A stretch of 19,164 bases of DNA from positions 1 to 19,164 of the forward strand of contig CAMOKK010000010.1 of the NCBI GenBank assembly GCA_946617545.1, written 5' to 3'. Shown piece by piece: positions 1 through 7,227 of this stretch. The notes beneath the pieces are model-generated. The model did not search any database and had not been told where the DNA came from. It was given only the letters and a program-made list of their open reading frames with translations. A program made the translations under genes and the position numbers. How positions within the stretch are numbered: position 1 is the stretch's first letter; every line of letters starts with the position of its first letter. The DNA is from an uncultured Bacteroidales bacterium (GTDB taxonomy: Bacteria; Bacteroidota; Bacteroidia; Bacteroidales; UBA932).

Positions 1-2
1 AA

Positions 3-386
3 ATGGCGGGGAAGTACAATATCCAGATTGAATGCTGGTTCCCGCTCGGCGGCCGTGACAGCAAGGGTGAAATCCTCCGCGACCCTGTTATCAATGAAAT
101 CGCCAAGGCACACGGCAAATCGGCCGCCCAGGTCATCATCCGCTGGCACATCCATCACAAACAGGTCCAGGTTCTCATCTGCGTTGCCGGCCGCGGCTGG
201 TACCAGGAATGGGGCAAACCGGCCGTACAGCTTCTTCCAGGAACCATTATAGAGATTCCGGAGGGCGTCAAACACTGGCACGGCGCCGCCTCCGACAGCT
301 GGATGCAGCACCTCACCCTCCACAAGGATGTCCAGCCCGGCGCCTCCAACGAATGGCTGGAACCCGTCACCGACGAAAAGTCGTAA
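3..386 (+). CDS. Chimeric aldo/keto reductase-cupin reading frame, 5' end outside window
   Basis: Residues 1-50 match the C-terminal third of an aldo/keto reductase (ECWFPLGGRDS, then HGKSAAQVIIRWHI, the segment before the NADPH-binding loop). From about residue 48 the protein is the second half of a small cupin: AGRGWYQEWGKP, a Pro-Gly turn, then PEGVKHWHGA with the motif-2 histidine and NEWLEPV near the end. The reductase lacks its last barrel strands and cofactor loop, and the cupin lacks its first strands, so neither domain is complete. The ATG at 3 is probably internal, because the reductase part should continue upstream of the window. The join lies at Trp-His-Ile-His (144-155), where both families carry a similar WHI sequence. 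It may be a fusion pseudogene made by recombination, an assembly chimera, or less likely a working fusion. The stop is TAA at 384-386. Confidence 0.7.
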   Translation: MAGKYNIQIECWFPLGGRDSKGEILRDPVINEIAKAHGKSAAQVIIRWHIHHKQVQVLICVAGRGWYQEWGKPAVQLLPGTIIEIPEGVKHWHGAASDSWMQHLTLHKDVQPGASNEWLEPVTDEKS

Positions 387-445
387 TACTTACGAATGAG
401 GTCTCCTGGGGCCGGCATTAAAACAAAAGCTCAGAGGTAATGCCG
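381..445. other. Two small inverted repeats between convergent genes
   Basis: TCGTAA-TAC-TTACGA (381-395) is a perfect 6-base inverted repeat over the stop codon of the left gene. CGGCATTA (413-420) pairs with TAATGCCG (438-445) across a 17-base A-rich loop and overlaps the end of the alkylation repair gene. Neither is followed by a clear T-run in either direction, so a terminator role is only possible. The position between two converging genes is the main argument for it. Confidence 0.25.
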
Positions 446-1159
446 CCGAAGCTCTTCGGGAAACTTTTCTATCGCATAGCGCAGCATGGTGCGGGGCATG
501 ACGCGGTGCCGATGGTCCAGAAAAGCGCAAAGCCTGTCAAAATCACGCTTGCCGGCTTCCCGCAGCAGCCATCCGGTCGCTTTCTGGATAAGGTCATGCC
601 GATGGTGCAAAAGAATGTCGGCAATGGCAAAAGTGTCATCCACTTGCCCGTGCCGGACGAATGTCATCGTGGAAACTATGCCGATACGCTGCTCCCAGAT
701 GGTTTTTCCGTTTTGGGCCAGCTCGTAAAGCAGCCCCCTGTCCTTGTCCAGCAGCCACGTTCCCAGCAAGTGATAACAAGAGAGGTCCACCAAATCCCAG
801 TTGTTGATACGCTCCGTGTGGCCCAGGTAAAAATCCACGCAACGCTCTTGCAGCGCAGGATTCCGTTTGGCATGGGAAAAAATTTCGACCAGCGTCAGGA
901 GCGCCGCCAGCCGCACTTCATGATATTCGTTGCCGATACACAGCTCCAGCTCGGAGAAACTGGTCTGCTTCCAGCAATCCCGTACCACCGAGCGCGTCAC
1001 CGGCACCTTGATTCCCAGAAACCGGTCCCCTTCGCCGTATTCCCCCGCCCCGGTTTTGAAAAAACGCGAAAGCCCGGCCACCTGCGACGCATCGGCACGG
1101 GAAAGCATCTCTGTCAGAAGCAAACAATCAGCACTATGTGACTTTATAACATGATCCAT
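431..1159 (-). CDS. DNA alkylation repair protein, AlkD-type HEAT-repeat glycosylase
   Basis: The protein has 242 residues, close to the roughly 230-240 usual for AlkD. Family hallmarks are visible: FFKTGAGEYGEGDRFLGI near the N terminus; NNWDLVD in the middle, matching the WDxVD motif whose Trp and Asp contact the damaged nucleotide in AlkD; WEQRIGIVST with the conserved Arg; and HDLIQKATGWLLREAGKRD and MPRTMLRYAIEKFPE towards the end. AlkD excises positively charged N3- and N7-alkylated purines without flipping the base; the activity here is inferred from family. The gene stands alone, converging on the AKR-cupin frame 44 bases away. The ATG at 1159 is chosen because it follows a -7 promoter element by about 14 bases and gives the normal family length. 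Symbol left blank because several AlkD/AlkC paralogues exist. Confidence 0.88.
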   Translation of the reverse strand: MDHVIKSHSADCLLLTEMLSRADASQVAGLSRFFKTGAGEYGEGDRFLGIKVPVTRSVVRDCWKQTSFSELELCIGNEYHEVRLAALLTLVEIFSHAKRNPALQERCVDFYLGHTERINNWDLVDLSCYHLLGTWLLDKDRGLLYELAQNGKTIWEQRIGIVSTMTFVRHGQVDDTFAIADILLHHRHDLIQKATGWLLREAGKRDFDRLCAFLDHRHRVMPRTMLRYAIEKFPEELRRHYL

Positions 1160-1173
1160 TCCGTTTGTGTGTA

Positions 1174-1206
1174 CAAATGTATCTTCTTATCTGAATTTTT
1201 TGCAGA
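1174..1206 (-). promoter_or_regulatory. Bacteroidota-type promoter of the alkylation repair gene
   Basis: On the minus strand TACATTTG (1181-1174) fits the -7 consensus TAnnTTTG exactly. TCTG (1206-1203) stands at the -33 position with a 21-base spacer and differs from TTTG by one base. Transcription would begin near 1168, leaving a leader of roughly ten bases before the ATG at 1159. Confidence 0.55.
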
Positions 1207-1398
1207 ATCTTACAGTTTTTTCAGATACAAAAATACAAAAAAATCGGCCGATCTCATTCCGGGCAATTCTCACAATAAGCGAATACGGTTTTTACCAGAA
1301 GGACTACGATGCCGATATACAGGCTGACGGAAAGATTTATGCCCACAAAGATAGGCCAAGCTTGAGTCAAGACACTGCGCAAGGAAAATAAAGAAAGA

Positions 1399-1430
1399 TT
1401 CGAGTAATTAGGAATAAATGCGTATATTTG
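1399..1430 (+). promoter_or_regulatory. Bacteroidota-type promoter of the GNAT-like gene
   Basis: TATATTTG (1423-1430) is an exact TAnnTTTG element. A weak -33 box, TTCG, lies at 1399-1402 with a 20-base spacer. The element covers the TTG at 1428, which argues against that codon as translation start and for the ATG at 1449, leaving a leader of about 13 bases. Confidence 0.55.
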
Positions 1431-1448
1431 CAGGATAATAACGTGAAA

Positions 1449-2591
1449 ATGAAACCTATTACCACCATTGTTCCCGTCCAGGACAAGAAAATGCTCAAGG
1501 CTTTTATCCACTTTCCCCTGGACCTTTACAAAGATTGTGAAAACTGGGTTCCTCCCTTCGAGGACGACGAATTCAAGTCCCTGGGAGACCAGAATCCTTC
1601 CTTGGATTTCTGTGAAAGGGAACTCTATCTGGCTTATCAGGACAATCAGATTGTGGGGCGCGTAGCCGCCATCATCAACCACAAGGCCGACAAGAAATTC
1701 GGCGAGATTACCGTCCGTTTCGGATGGATAGACTTCATTGAAGACTTCGAGGTGGCCCAGGCTCTCATCAAGGCCGTCATGGTCTGGGGCGCCAAACGGG
1801 GTGCTACGCATATCAAGGGCCCCCTGGGCTTTACGGACATGGACCGCGAGGGCTTGCTGGTAGAGGGCTTCGAGCGCGAAAGCCCCTTTACGGTCATCTA
1901 TAACTATGCCTACTATCCGGAGTACCTGGAGCGGATGGGCTTCACCAAAGATGCCGACTGGACCCAGCGCTACATGGACTTTGACGGCACCCTGCCGTCC
2001 ATGTACCAATATACAGACCTGGTGGAAAAACGCTTCGGCGTGCATATTTACCGCGCAAAGAACATCAAGCAGATGATTCGCCGGGGCCGGGAAATGTTCC
2101 ATGTGCTCAATGCCGCCTTCGACCCCCTCTACGAGTACACCAAGCTCTCCGAGGAGCAGATAGAGAACTATGTGAAGCAGTATGCTCCCGTCATGAACAA
2201 AGACCTGGTGGCCTTTGTGGTGAACGACAAGGACCAGCTGGTTGCCTTCCTGGTAACCATGCCGCATATCAGCTCCGGCGTACGGAAGGCCAAGGGACGC
2301 ATCTTCCCCTTCGGCTGGATGCACATCCTTCCCCAGCTCAATGCCAGGAAGAACCACGTCACGGAAGGCCTTCTGATTGGCGTTCTGCCAGAGTACCAGG
2401 CCAAAGGCGCGGTCCTTCTGATGCTCAAGTACCTGCACGAAAATTACATCCGCCTGGGAATCAAGCGGATGTTAATGAACCCGCAGCTGGAAGACAACCA
2501 TAAGGTGCAGACTCTCTTTGGAGACTACAACCCGCAGCCGTATCAACGCCGCCGCAGTTATGTAAGGGAACTCAGGGCCGAAGAGCTCTAA
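1449..2591 (+). CDS. GNAT-fold N-acyltransferase-like protein, substrate unknown
   Basis: The 380-residue protein belongs to a conserved family that I recall from Bacteroidota, usually annotated as GNAT-family acetyltransferase or hypothetical. The N-terminal half has a GNAT-like strand pattern (ELYLAYQDNQIVGRVAAII) and the block HIKGPLGFTDMDREG. The C-terminal half has GVLPEYQAKGA, which resembles the acyl-CoA pyrophosphate-binding loop (Q/RxxGxG/A) in degenerate form, so two GNAT-like folds in tandem are likely. No signal peptide or membrane segment is visible. The frame is open from a TTG at 1428, but that codon lies inside the promoter element, so the ATG at 1449 is preferred (GTG 1443 is possible). 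Its stop overlaps by two bases the stop of the opposing ACP gene. Facing an acyl-activating enzyme and an ACP, it may transfer an acyl chain; this is inference. Confidence 0.7.
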   Translation: MKPITTIVPVQDKKMLKAFIHFPLDLYKDCENWVPPFEDDEFKSLGDQNPSLDFCERELYLAYQDNQIVGRVAAIINHKADKKFGEITVRFGWIDFIEDFEVAQALIKAVMVWGAKRGATHIKGPLGFTDMDREGLLVEGFERESPFTVIYNYAYYPEYLERMGFTKDADWTQRYMDFDGTLPSMYQYTDLVEKRFGVHIYRAKNIKQMIRRGREMFHVLNAAFDPLYEYTKLSEEQIENYVKQYAPVMNKDLVAFVVNDKDQLVAFLVTMPHISSGVRKAKGRIFPFGWMHILPQLNARKNHVTEGLLIGVLPEYQAKGAVLLMLKYLHENYIRLGIKRMLMNPQLEDNHKVQTLFGDYNPQPYQRRRSYVRELRAEEL

Positions 2592-2833
2592 GAAAGAGCC
2601 TTCAGCACCGCATCGCATACCTCCCCGACGGTTTTGGGCATTTCCACACCGTCGGGGAATTTCATTCCGAACTTTTCTTCCGTGGCCAGGGCCAGCAGGA
2701 GCATGGACAGGGAGTCCACGCCCAGCCCGCGGGAAAGGTCCGTTTCATAGCTTACGCCCGTCAGGTCCGTAGCGGGCCGAATCACCGAAAGAACCTCCTT
2801 GAGGCCGTTCAGCACGTCTTCCCGGCTCATCAT
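2588..2833 (-). CDS. Acyl carrier protein
   Basis: This small acidic protein has 81 residues (80 if the second ATG at 2830 is used). It carries GVDSLSMLLLALATEEKFG, in which the Ser of Asp-Ser-Leu is the expected phosphopantetheine attachment site. It is followed by a helix with the typical EEKFG(M)KFPD pattern and TVGEVCDAV. The tandem ATGATG start overlaps the stop of the upstream synthetase gene (ATGA), so the two are probably translationally coupled. It is too divergent from the housekeeping AcpP to be called acpP; a specialised ACP serving the adjacent synthetase is more likely. It could alternatively be a carrier of a short secondary-metabolite or lipid pathway. It ends tail to tail with the GNAT-like gene, their stop codons sharing two bases. 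Confidence 0.85.
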   Translation of the reverse strand: MMSREDVLNGLKEVLSVIRPATDLTGVSYETDLSRGLGVDSLSMLLLALATEEKFGMKFPDGVEMPKTVGEVCDAVLKALS

Positions 2834-4329
2834 ATACGGGACACTTTCATGCTGCCGGTGCGCTTGAAGTCCTCCGTGCGCACGGTCACTTTGCGGATAT
2901 GATGGGTGGTGGGAAGGGTGGCGTTCACCTTGTCCACCAGGGCGTTCATATAGGACACCACTTCTTCCCAAGGCTTGCCGTCGAAGGCGGGCATGAAGGG
3001 CAGAATCTCGATGGCAATCACGTTGTTGCCTTCCAGCTGGTCTTCCTTCACCATGGCGTCGCGGACGCAAGGATCGGCATAGAAGGGCTCTTCCAGGCTT
3101 TCCGGGCTCACGTTTTCACCGTTGGAAAGCACAATGACGTTCTTGATGCGGCCGGTAATATAGAGGAAACCGTCCTCGTCAAAGCGGCAGAGGTCTCCGG
3201 TTCGCAGCCAGCCGTCCTCCGTAAGGGCCTCGGCGGTGCGCTCGGGGTCTTTGTAGTAACCGGAGAACACGTTGTCGCCCTTTATCCACAGCTCGCCGTC
3301 CACCAGTTTGGTTTCCTGACCGGGATATACGCGGCCGATGGAATGGGGATTGGGCAGCGGGTCCTTGTTGGCCGATGTCAGGTTGGCGCCTTCCGTGAGG
3401 CCGTAGCCGAAGCAGAACCTGACGCCCAGCTTGGTGAAGATGTCCACCAGGCGCGGCGGCACGTTGGCGGCGCCGGCGATAATCAGGCGCAGGCTTCCGC
3501 CCAGGAACTGGGGACCGTACATTTTCACCAGGCCGGCGAGGATGTCGCAGATGCCGGGCACAATGACCAGGACAGTGGGCTTGATGGCGGAAAGCTGGCC
3601 CACGGCGGCTTTCATGTCTTCACAGGTAAAGATGAGGTTACCGGTATAGAAGCAGCCCATGGTGCCGGCAATGAGGCCGAAAACGTGGCTGAAGGGCAGC
3701 AGGGCCAGGTAGCGGTCCTGGCCAATCACCGGGCCCGGCCGGTAGGTGGCGTTGAAGTTGCCGCGCATGAGGGCACGGTGGCTCAGGACGGCACCCTTGG
3801 GGGCGCCGGTGGTACCGCCCGTGAAGAAGAGGGCGGCCGTGCTCTCGGGGTCCACCGGGGTGGAAGGTACGCCCGTATCGGCAATGGAGGCGGCGGGGCA
3901 CACCTTTACGCCCTGCAGTTTGCCGGTGAGCGGCATAAATTCCTCGCGTACAAAGAGGGCGGCCATGTCAAATTTCATGCAGGAGCCCACCAGGGCCATC
4001 TCCGGCAAGCCGGCGGGGATGTTCATGGCCACATATCCGGCCGATGTAATGGCCAGGAACAGCTCGATGGCATCCAGGCTGTTGCGGTCGAAAATGCCGA
4101 TATGGGCACCCTTGGGAAGGCCCAGTCCTTCGATGAAGGCGCGACGGCGGGCCACCCTTTCGCCCAGTTCCCGGTACGTATAGACCTTTCCCCGGTGCGA
4201 AACGGCCGGGTTGGAGGCATACTCGGCGGTAAACCAGTCCACAAACTGGGACATGGTGGGTAAATACTTTAGGCGGCTCAGCTCCTCGGGAGTGAGCATG
4301 GACTCGAAGTACTCTTTACTTGTAATCAT
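2830..4329 (-). CDS. AMP-dependent acyl-CoA/acyl-ACP synthetase
   Basis: The 499-residue protein is an adenylate-forming enzyme of the ANL superfamily. Core motifs are in order: phosphate loop FFTGGTTGAPKG (168-179), FGYGLTEGA (307-315), WLRTGDL (374-380), the hinge ITGRIKNVIVLSNGENVSPE (391-410), and the catalytic C-terminal Lys at 495 (TGSMK), only four residues before the end. TGGTTG in the phosphate loop is the variant common in FadD-type fatty acyl ligases, so a medium- or long-chain acyl substrate is likely. The directly coupled ACP gene suggests that acyl groups go onto ACP rather than only onto CoA. The stop TGA (2832-2830) overlaps the ACP start. The gene starts 16 bases after the serine hydrolase ends, in the same minus-strand operon. 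Substrate not determinable from sequence. Confidence 0.88.
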   Translation of the reverse strand: MITSKEYFESMLTPEELSRLKYLPTMSQFVDWFTAEYASNPAVSHRGKVYTYRELGERVARRRAFIEGLGLPKGAHIGIFDRNSLDAIELFLAITSAGYVAMNIPAGLPEMALVGSCMKFDMAALFVREEFMPLTGKLQGVKVCPAASIADTGVPSTPVDPESTAALFFTGGTTGAPKGAVLSHRALMRGNFNATYRPGPVIGQDRYLALLPFSHVFGLIAGTMGCFYTGNLIFTCEDMKAAVGQLSAIKPTVLVIVPGICDILAGLVKMYGPQFLGGSLRLIIAGAANVPPRLVDIFTKLGVRFCFGYGLTEGANLTSANKDPLPNPHSIGRVYPGQETKLVDGELWIKGDNVFSGYYKDPERTAEALTEDGWLRTGDLCRFDEDGFLYITGRIKNVIVLSNGENVSPESLEEPFYADPCVRDAMVKEDQLEGNNVIAIEILPFMPAFDGKPWEEVVSYMNALVDKVNATLPTTHHIRKVTVRTEDFKRTGSMKVSRI

Positions 4330-4345
4330 AAATTAAGGTTTAAGT

Positions 4346-5482
4346 TTATTTAAGGATAATTTTTTCTATCTGTAACATGAGCCGGTAGCGGTCCCAGTCG
4401 GCCCGGTTGGCGAAAACCAGGAGCAGCGCGTCCTGCTCCGGGTAGCGGGCGGCCAGAATCTTGAAGCCGCCGTTGTCTCCGGTATGGTAAATGCGCCTGG
4501 GCCCTCCGTCATGGGCCGATTCGATGAACCAGCCGTATCCGTACCAGGTGTGAGGCCGGTTCTGATACAGGCTCCAGGGGCTGTCTGAAACCTGTATATG
4601 CGGAGTCATGGCCTCTTGAAGGAGTTCATTTGAAAGGACACTCCCCTTCCTCAAGGCATTCTCCCACTGGACGAATTCATGGGTGGAGGTATAGATGCCG
4701 CCGTCGGGCCGGGTGGCGAAGAAGGTCTCTTCACCATAGTCATATTCGTACCATGCATGCGGGCCTTTGGGCCTTTCCCCCGCCGTCCTTTCTTCCGGCA
4801 TGTCGGAAACATCGGCATATTCATAGCCGTGCGCGGCCTGAGGGTCCTGCGCATCACGGTCAAAATAGACGGTTCGCTCCATCCCGGAGGGAGCAAAAAT
4901 ATGCTCCCGGACATACTCGGGGAAAGATTGCCCGCTCACTTTTTCTACCAGTTGCCCCAGCAGGACGAAGGTGGGATTCATGTATTCATAACTGCTTCCG
5001 GGAGCGAAGTTCCGGTGATCCAGCGCCTTGAGGTATTCCGTGGCCAGGGCCTCGTCTCCCTCTATTTTCTCTTCCCGGCTTAGATAGCCGCGCTCGTCCG
5101 GGATGCCGGAGGAATGGGAAAGCAGATGCTTCAGCTGGATTTCCTTCCAGATGTCACTCTCAAATTCCGGGAAATATTTGCTCACAGGGTCTTCCAAGGA
5201 TATTTTTCCCTCCTCTACCAGTTGGAGCACGGCCACCGCGGTGAACTGTTTGGAAACGGAGGCAATGTTGAAAGCGGTGTTCCCGTCGATGGGGGCGCCG
5301 GTTTCCAGGTTGGCCAGACCATATCCCTTGTCAAAAACCACCTGCTTCCCTTTCAGTACCAGCACGGCGGCACCGGGTTCATCGGCAGGGAAAACCGGCT
5401 TGAGCAGCCGGTCCATCTCACGCTCAAGGGAAGGAGCGCAGGAAACGGCCACAAGGGCGCTTATGAGGACAATTCGTTTCAT
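4346..5482 (-). CDS. Serine hydrolase, class-C beta-lactamase fold lipoprotein
   Basis: The 378-residue protein of the beta-lactamase/PBP4*/esterase family (PF00144) begins with a lipoprotein signal whose lipobox is AVSC, Cys15. The active-site set is complete: S75-V-S-K78 (SxxK), Y167-M-N169 (YxN) and H333-T-G335 (HTG). FNIASVSKQFTAVAVLQLV and LLSHSSGIPD are typical of the family. It should be anchored in a membrane with its catalytic domain in the periplasm or at the surface. Members act as D-Ala-D-Ala peptidases, esterases or D-aminopeptidases; resistance to beta-lactams should not be assumed. The residues after Cys15 (APSLERE) do not form an obvious acidic surface-export signal. The start lies 1 base beyond the priA-like stop, and the acyl synthetase follows 16 bases later, so it is mid-operon. 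Confidence 0.88.
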   Translation of the reverse strand: MKRIVLISALVAVSCAPSLEREMDRLLKPVFPADEPGAAVLVLKGKQVVFDKGYGLANLETGAPIDGNTAFNIASVSKQFTAVAVLQLVEEGKISLEDPVSKYFPEFESDIWKEIQLKHLLSHSSGIPDERGYLSREEKIEGDEALATEYLKALDHRNFAPGSSYEYMNPTFVLLGQLVEKVSGQSFPEYVREHIFAPSGMERTVYFDRDAQDPQAAHGYEYADVSDMPEERTAGERPKGPHAWYEYDYGEETFFATRPDGGIYTSTHEFVQWENALRKGSVLSNELLQEAMTPHIQVSDSPWSLYQNRPHTWYGYGWFIESAHDGGPRRIYHTGDNGGFKILAARYPEQDALLLVFANRADWDRYRLMLQIEKIILK

Positions 5483-5483
5483 T

Positions 5484-7187
5484 TTATGCAGGGTCTACAT
5501 CTATGATTATATGGCCGGTATACTTTCGGGCTTTCTCAAAGGAAGCTACCGTGGCGGCCATCTTTTGTTTTCTATCCGTCAAGGCCCTGTCCCGGGGGAA
5601 AAGGAGCCGGATTTCATCCTTGTAGGCTTCCATGGGAATGCCCAGGGGCTTGAGCTGCGCCAGCAGCTCCCGCGAAAGGTATTCCCTTCTCTTTTCGTTG
5701 CTGTCTTTAAGCAGCAGCTTGACCAGGCGCGTATAGGGCGGATAATGGCAGAAGCGGCGCTCCTCCAGCAGGCGGGAGAGGAAATCTCCGCCTTCCACCA
5801 AGGCCGAGAACACCGGATGAGCGGGTTCCCGGGTCTGAATCACGAAGCGGCGGCCCGGATGGCGGAAGCGCCCCAGCAGCTGGAAGGCCCTTTCATCGGC
5901 CCGGAAATCCTGACGCGAGAGAATGCCGTCGGCAGCAACCAAGGCAACCAGTCCTATTCTGTCGCTTTCGAATCCTCTGGTGGTGAAGGTATTACCCACC
6001 ATGATATCAAATTCTCCTTCGGTAAAGGCGCGGATGGTCTGGGCCTGGTCTTCGGCCGTCCCGTCCAGCAGGCCTATGCGGGCCTGAGGGTACAACTCCT
6101 GCACTTCCGCTTCCAGCTTCCGGCCTTCTTCAAAAGTACGTTTGGGCCCAACCAGCAGCACCTGCTGCCCGGCGTCCATCGTCTCTTTGATATGGGCAAG
6201 CAATTTCAGGGACAGGCTGCCCACCATTCCTTTTTTCCTATACTCTGCACCCGTATCAATGATTTCCCAGTCTTCCTTGCCCCGGGAAACCGGGTCTTCC
6301 TTCAGGCCAACCCGGATAAACCGGCCATTCTGTGCATTGTAGACAGATTCCAAAGAAGGGGAGGAACTGGAAAGAAGCACGCCCGCCTTGTGAATGGAAG
6401 CCAGCATGATGGCACTCTCCCGGGCATGATAGCGCGGAGCCGGGGAATCCTGTTTGTAGGAAGGGTCCTGCTCCTCGTCCACTATCACCAGTCCCAAACT
6501 GCGGAACGGGAGAAAAAGGGCGCTTCGGGTTCCCAGAATCAGCTGGGGCTCCCCTGTCCTAATCTGCTGCTCCACCAGCTTGCGCCGGGCCGGCGAGAGC
6601 CCGCTGTGGTACTTGAGCGTACAGGGATAGTTCTCCGCGAGGGCAATTTCCGGCACCAGGACAAGGACGCTTTTCCCTGCTGCGAGGCTTTCCTCCGCCA
6701 GTTTCAGATAAATCTCTCTCTTCTGTAAGGCCGATATTCCCGTCAGAAGAACGGGCTTGCCGCCCTGAAGGCCCTCACGGATGGAAGGAAGGAGGCTCTC
6801 CCCCACCTTGTCAGGCATGGGAGAAGGCAGTTCCATGCGTTCTGCCGCACTAAGCCGGGAGCCGTGGTTTTTCATGGAAGGATAGGCGGCTTTATAGACT
6901 TCGCCAATGGTGCACAGATAGTATCGGGAAAGGGTTTTCCAAAAAAGAATTTCCTGCTCCGAGATGGCCGGCAGCTTGTCTTCCACCCCTTCCACAGGCT
7001 GGATTTTTTCCGGGGGCAGACCGGGCCGTACGCCCGTTCCGCTGACACAGGCCACATAAAATGCCCCGGCAAACAGGACCCGGACACGGTCACCCACCTT
7101 TACTTGCATCCCCTCCGGAATACGGTAATAAGGTTCCCACTCCAGTTTGAGCGGTAAAATGACCTGTATGAAACACGGCTCTGCCAT
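5484..7187 (-). CDS. priA: PriA-like primosomal protein, shortened and motif-degenerate
   Basis: The 567-residue protein aligns along its length with replication-restart helicase PriA, which is usually about 730-830. Present are an N-terminal 3'-DNA-binding-type domain (roughly 1-100), ILGTRSALFLPF (217-228), the Walker B region VDEEQDPSYKQ (236-246), SSSSPSLES (273-281), DFRADERAFQLL (428-438) and CHYPPYTRLV (480-489). Three hallmarks are damaged. Walker A reads GISALQKRE (150-158) instead of GxTGSGKTE. Motif VI reads LLGRFRHPGRR instead of QVAGRAGR. The zinc-binding block with eight cysteines, expected near residue 350 after VGPKRT, is absent. The segment after PEIALAEN is also short. The frame is otherwise intact and well conserved, which argues for a retained non-ATPase role rather than a random pseudogene. 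ATG 7187 is chosen because the domain begins there and the promoter lies just upstream; the open frame runs on to 7340. Confidence 0.75.
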   Translation of the reverse strand: MAEPCFIQVILPLKLEWEPYYRIPEGMQVKVGDRVRVLFAGAFYVACVSGTGVRPGLPPEKIQPVEGVEDKLPAISEQEILFWKTLSRYYLCTIGEVYKAAYPSMKNHGSRLSAAERMELPSPMPDKVGESLLPSIREGLQGGKPVLLTGISALQKREIYLKLAEESLAAGKSVLVLVPEIALAENYPCTLKYHSGLSPARRKLVEQQIRTGEPQLILGTRSALFLPFRSLGLVIVDEEQDPSYKQDSPAPRYHARESAIMLASIHKAGVLLSSSSPSLESVYNAQNGRFIRVGLKEDPVSRGKEDWEIIDTGAEYRKKGMVGSLSLKLLAHIKETMDAGQQVLLVGPKRTFEEGRKLEAEVQELYPQARIGLLDGTAEDQAQTIRAFTEGEFDIMVGNTFTTRGFESDRIGLVALVAADGILSRQDFRADERAFQLLGRFRHPGRRFVIQTREPAHPVFSALVEGGDFLSRLLEERRFCHYPPYTRLVKLLLKDSNEKRREYLSRELLAQLKPLGIPMEAYKDEIRLLFPRDRALTDRKQKMAATVASFEKARKYTGHIIIDVDPA

Positions 7188-7196
7188 AAAATCTTT

Positions 7197-7227
7197 CAAA
7201 GGTACGAAATTATTCCTGCAAATCAAA
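7197..7227 (-). promoter_or_regulatory. Promoter of the priA-like operon
   Basis: On the minus strand TACCTTTG (7204-7197) matches TAnnTTTG, and TTTG (7227-7224) stands upstream with a 19-base spacer, both exact to the Bacteroidota consensus. Initiation would be near 7190, only a few bases before the ATG at 7187, so the transcript would be almost leaderless. It fires divergently from the parA promoter. Confidence 0.65.

Noticed and set aside
1167..1391. Plus-strand 74-codon frame in the intergenic gap
   Set aside because: Composition is unlike neighbouring genes, it starts within the promoter region of the opposite gene, and it has no recognisable motif.
1428..1448. TTG at 1428 as start of the GNAT-like gene
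   Set aside because: The codon is part of the TATATTTG promoter element, so it would not be transcribed.
4346..5482. Reading the SxxK/YxN/HTG protein as an antibiotic-resistance beta-lactamase
   Set aside because: This fold covers peptidases and esterases; the lipoprotein anchor and operon context give no support for a resistance role.
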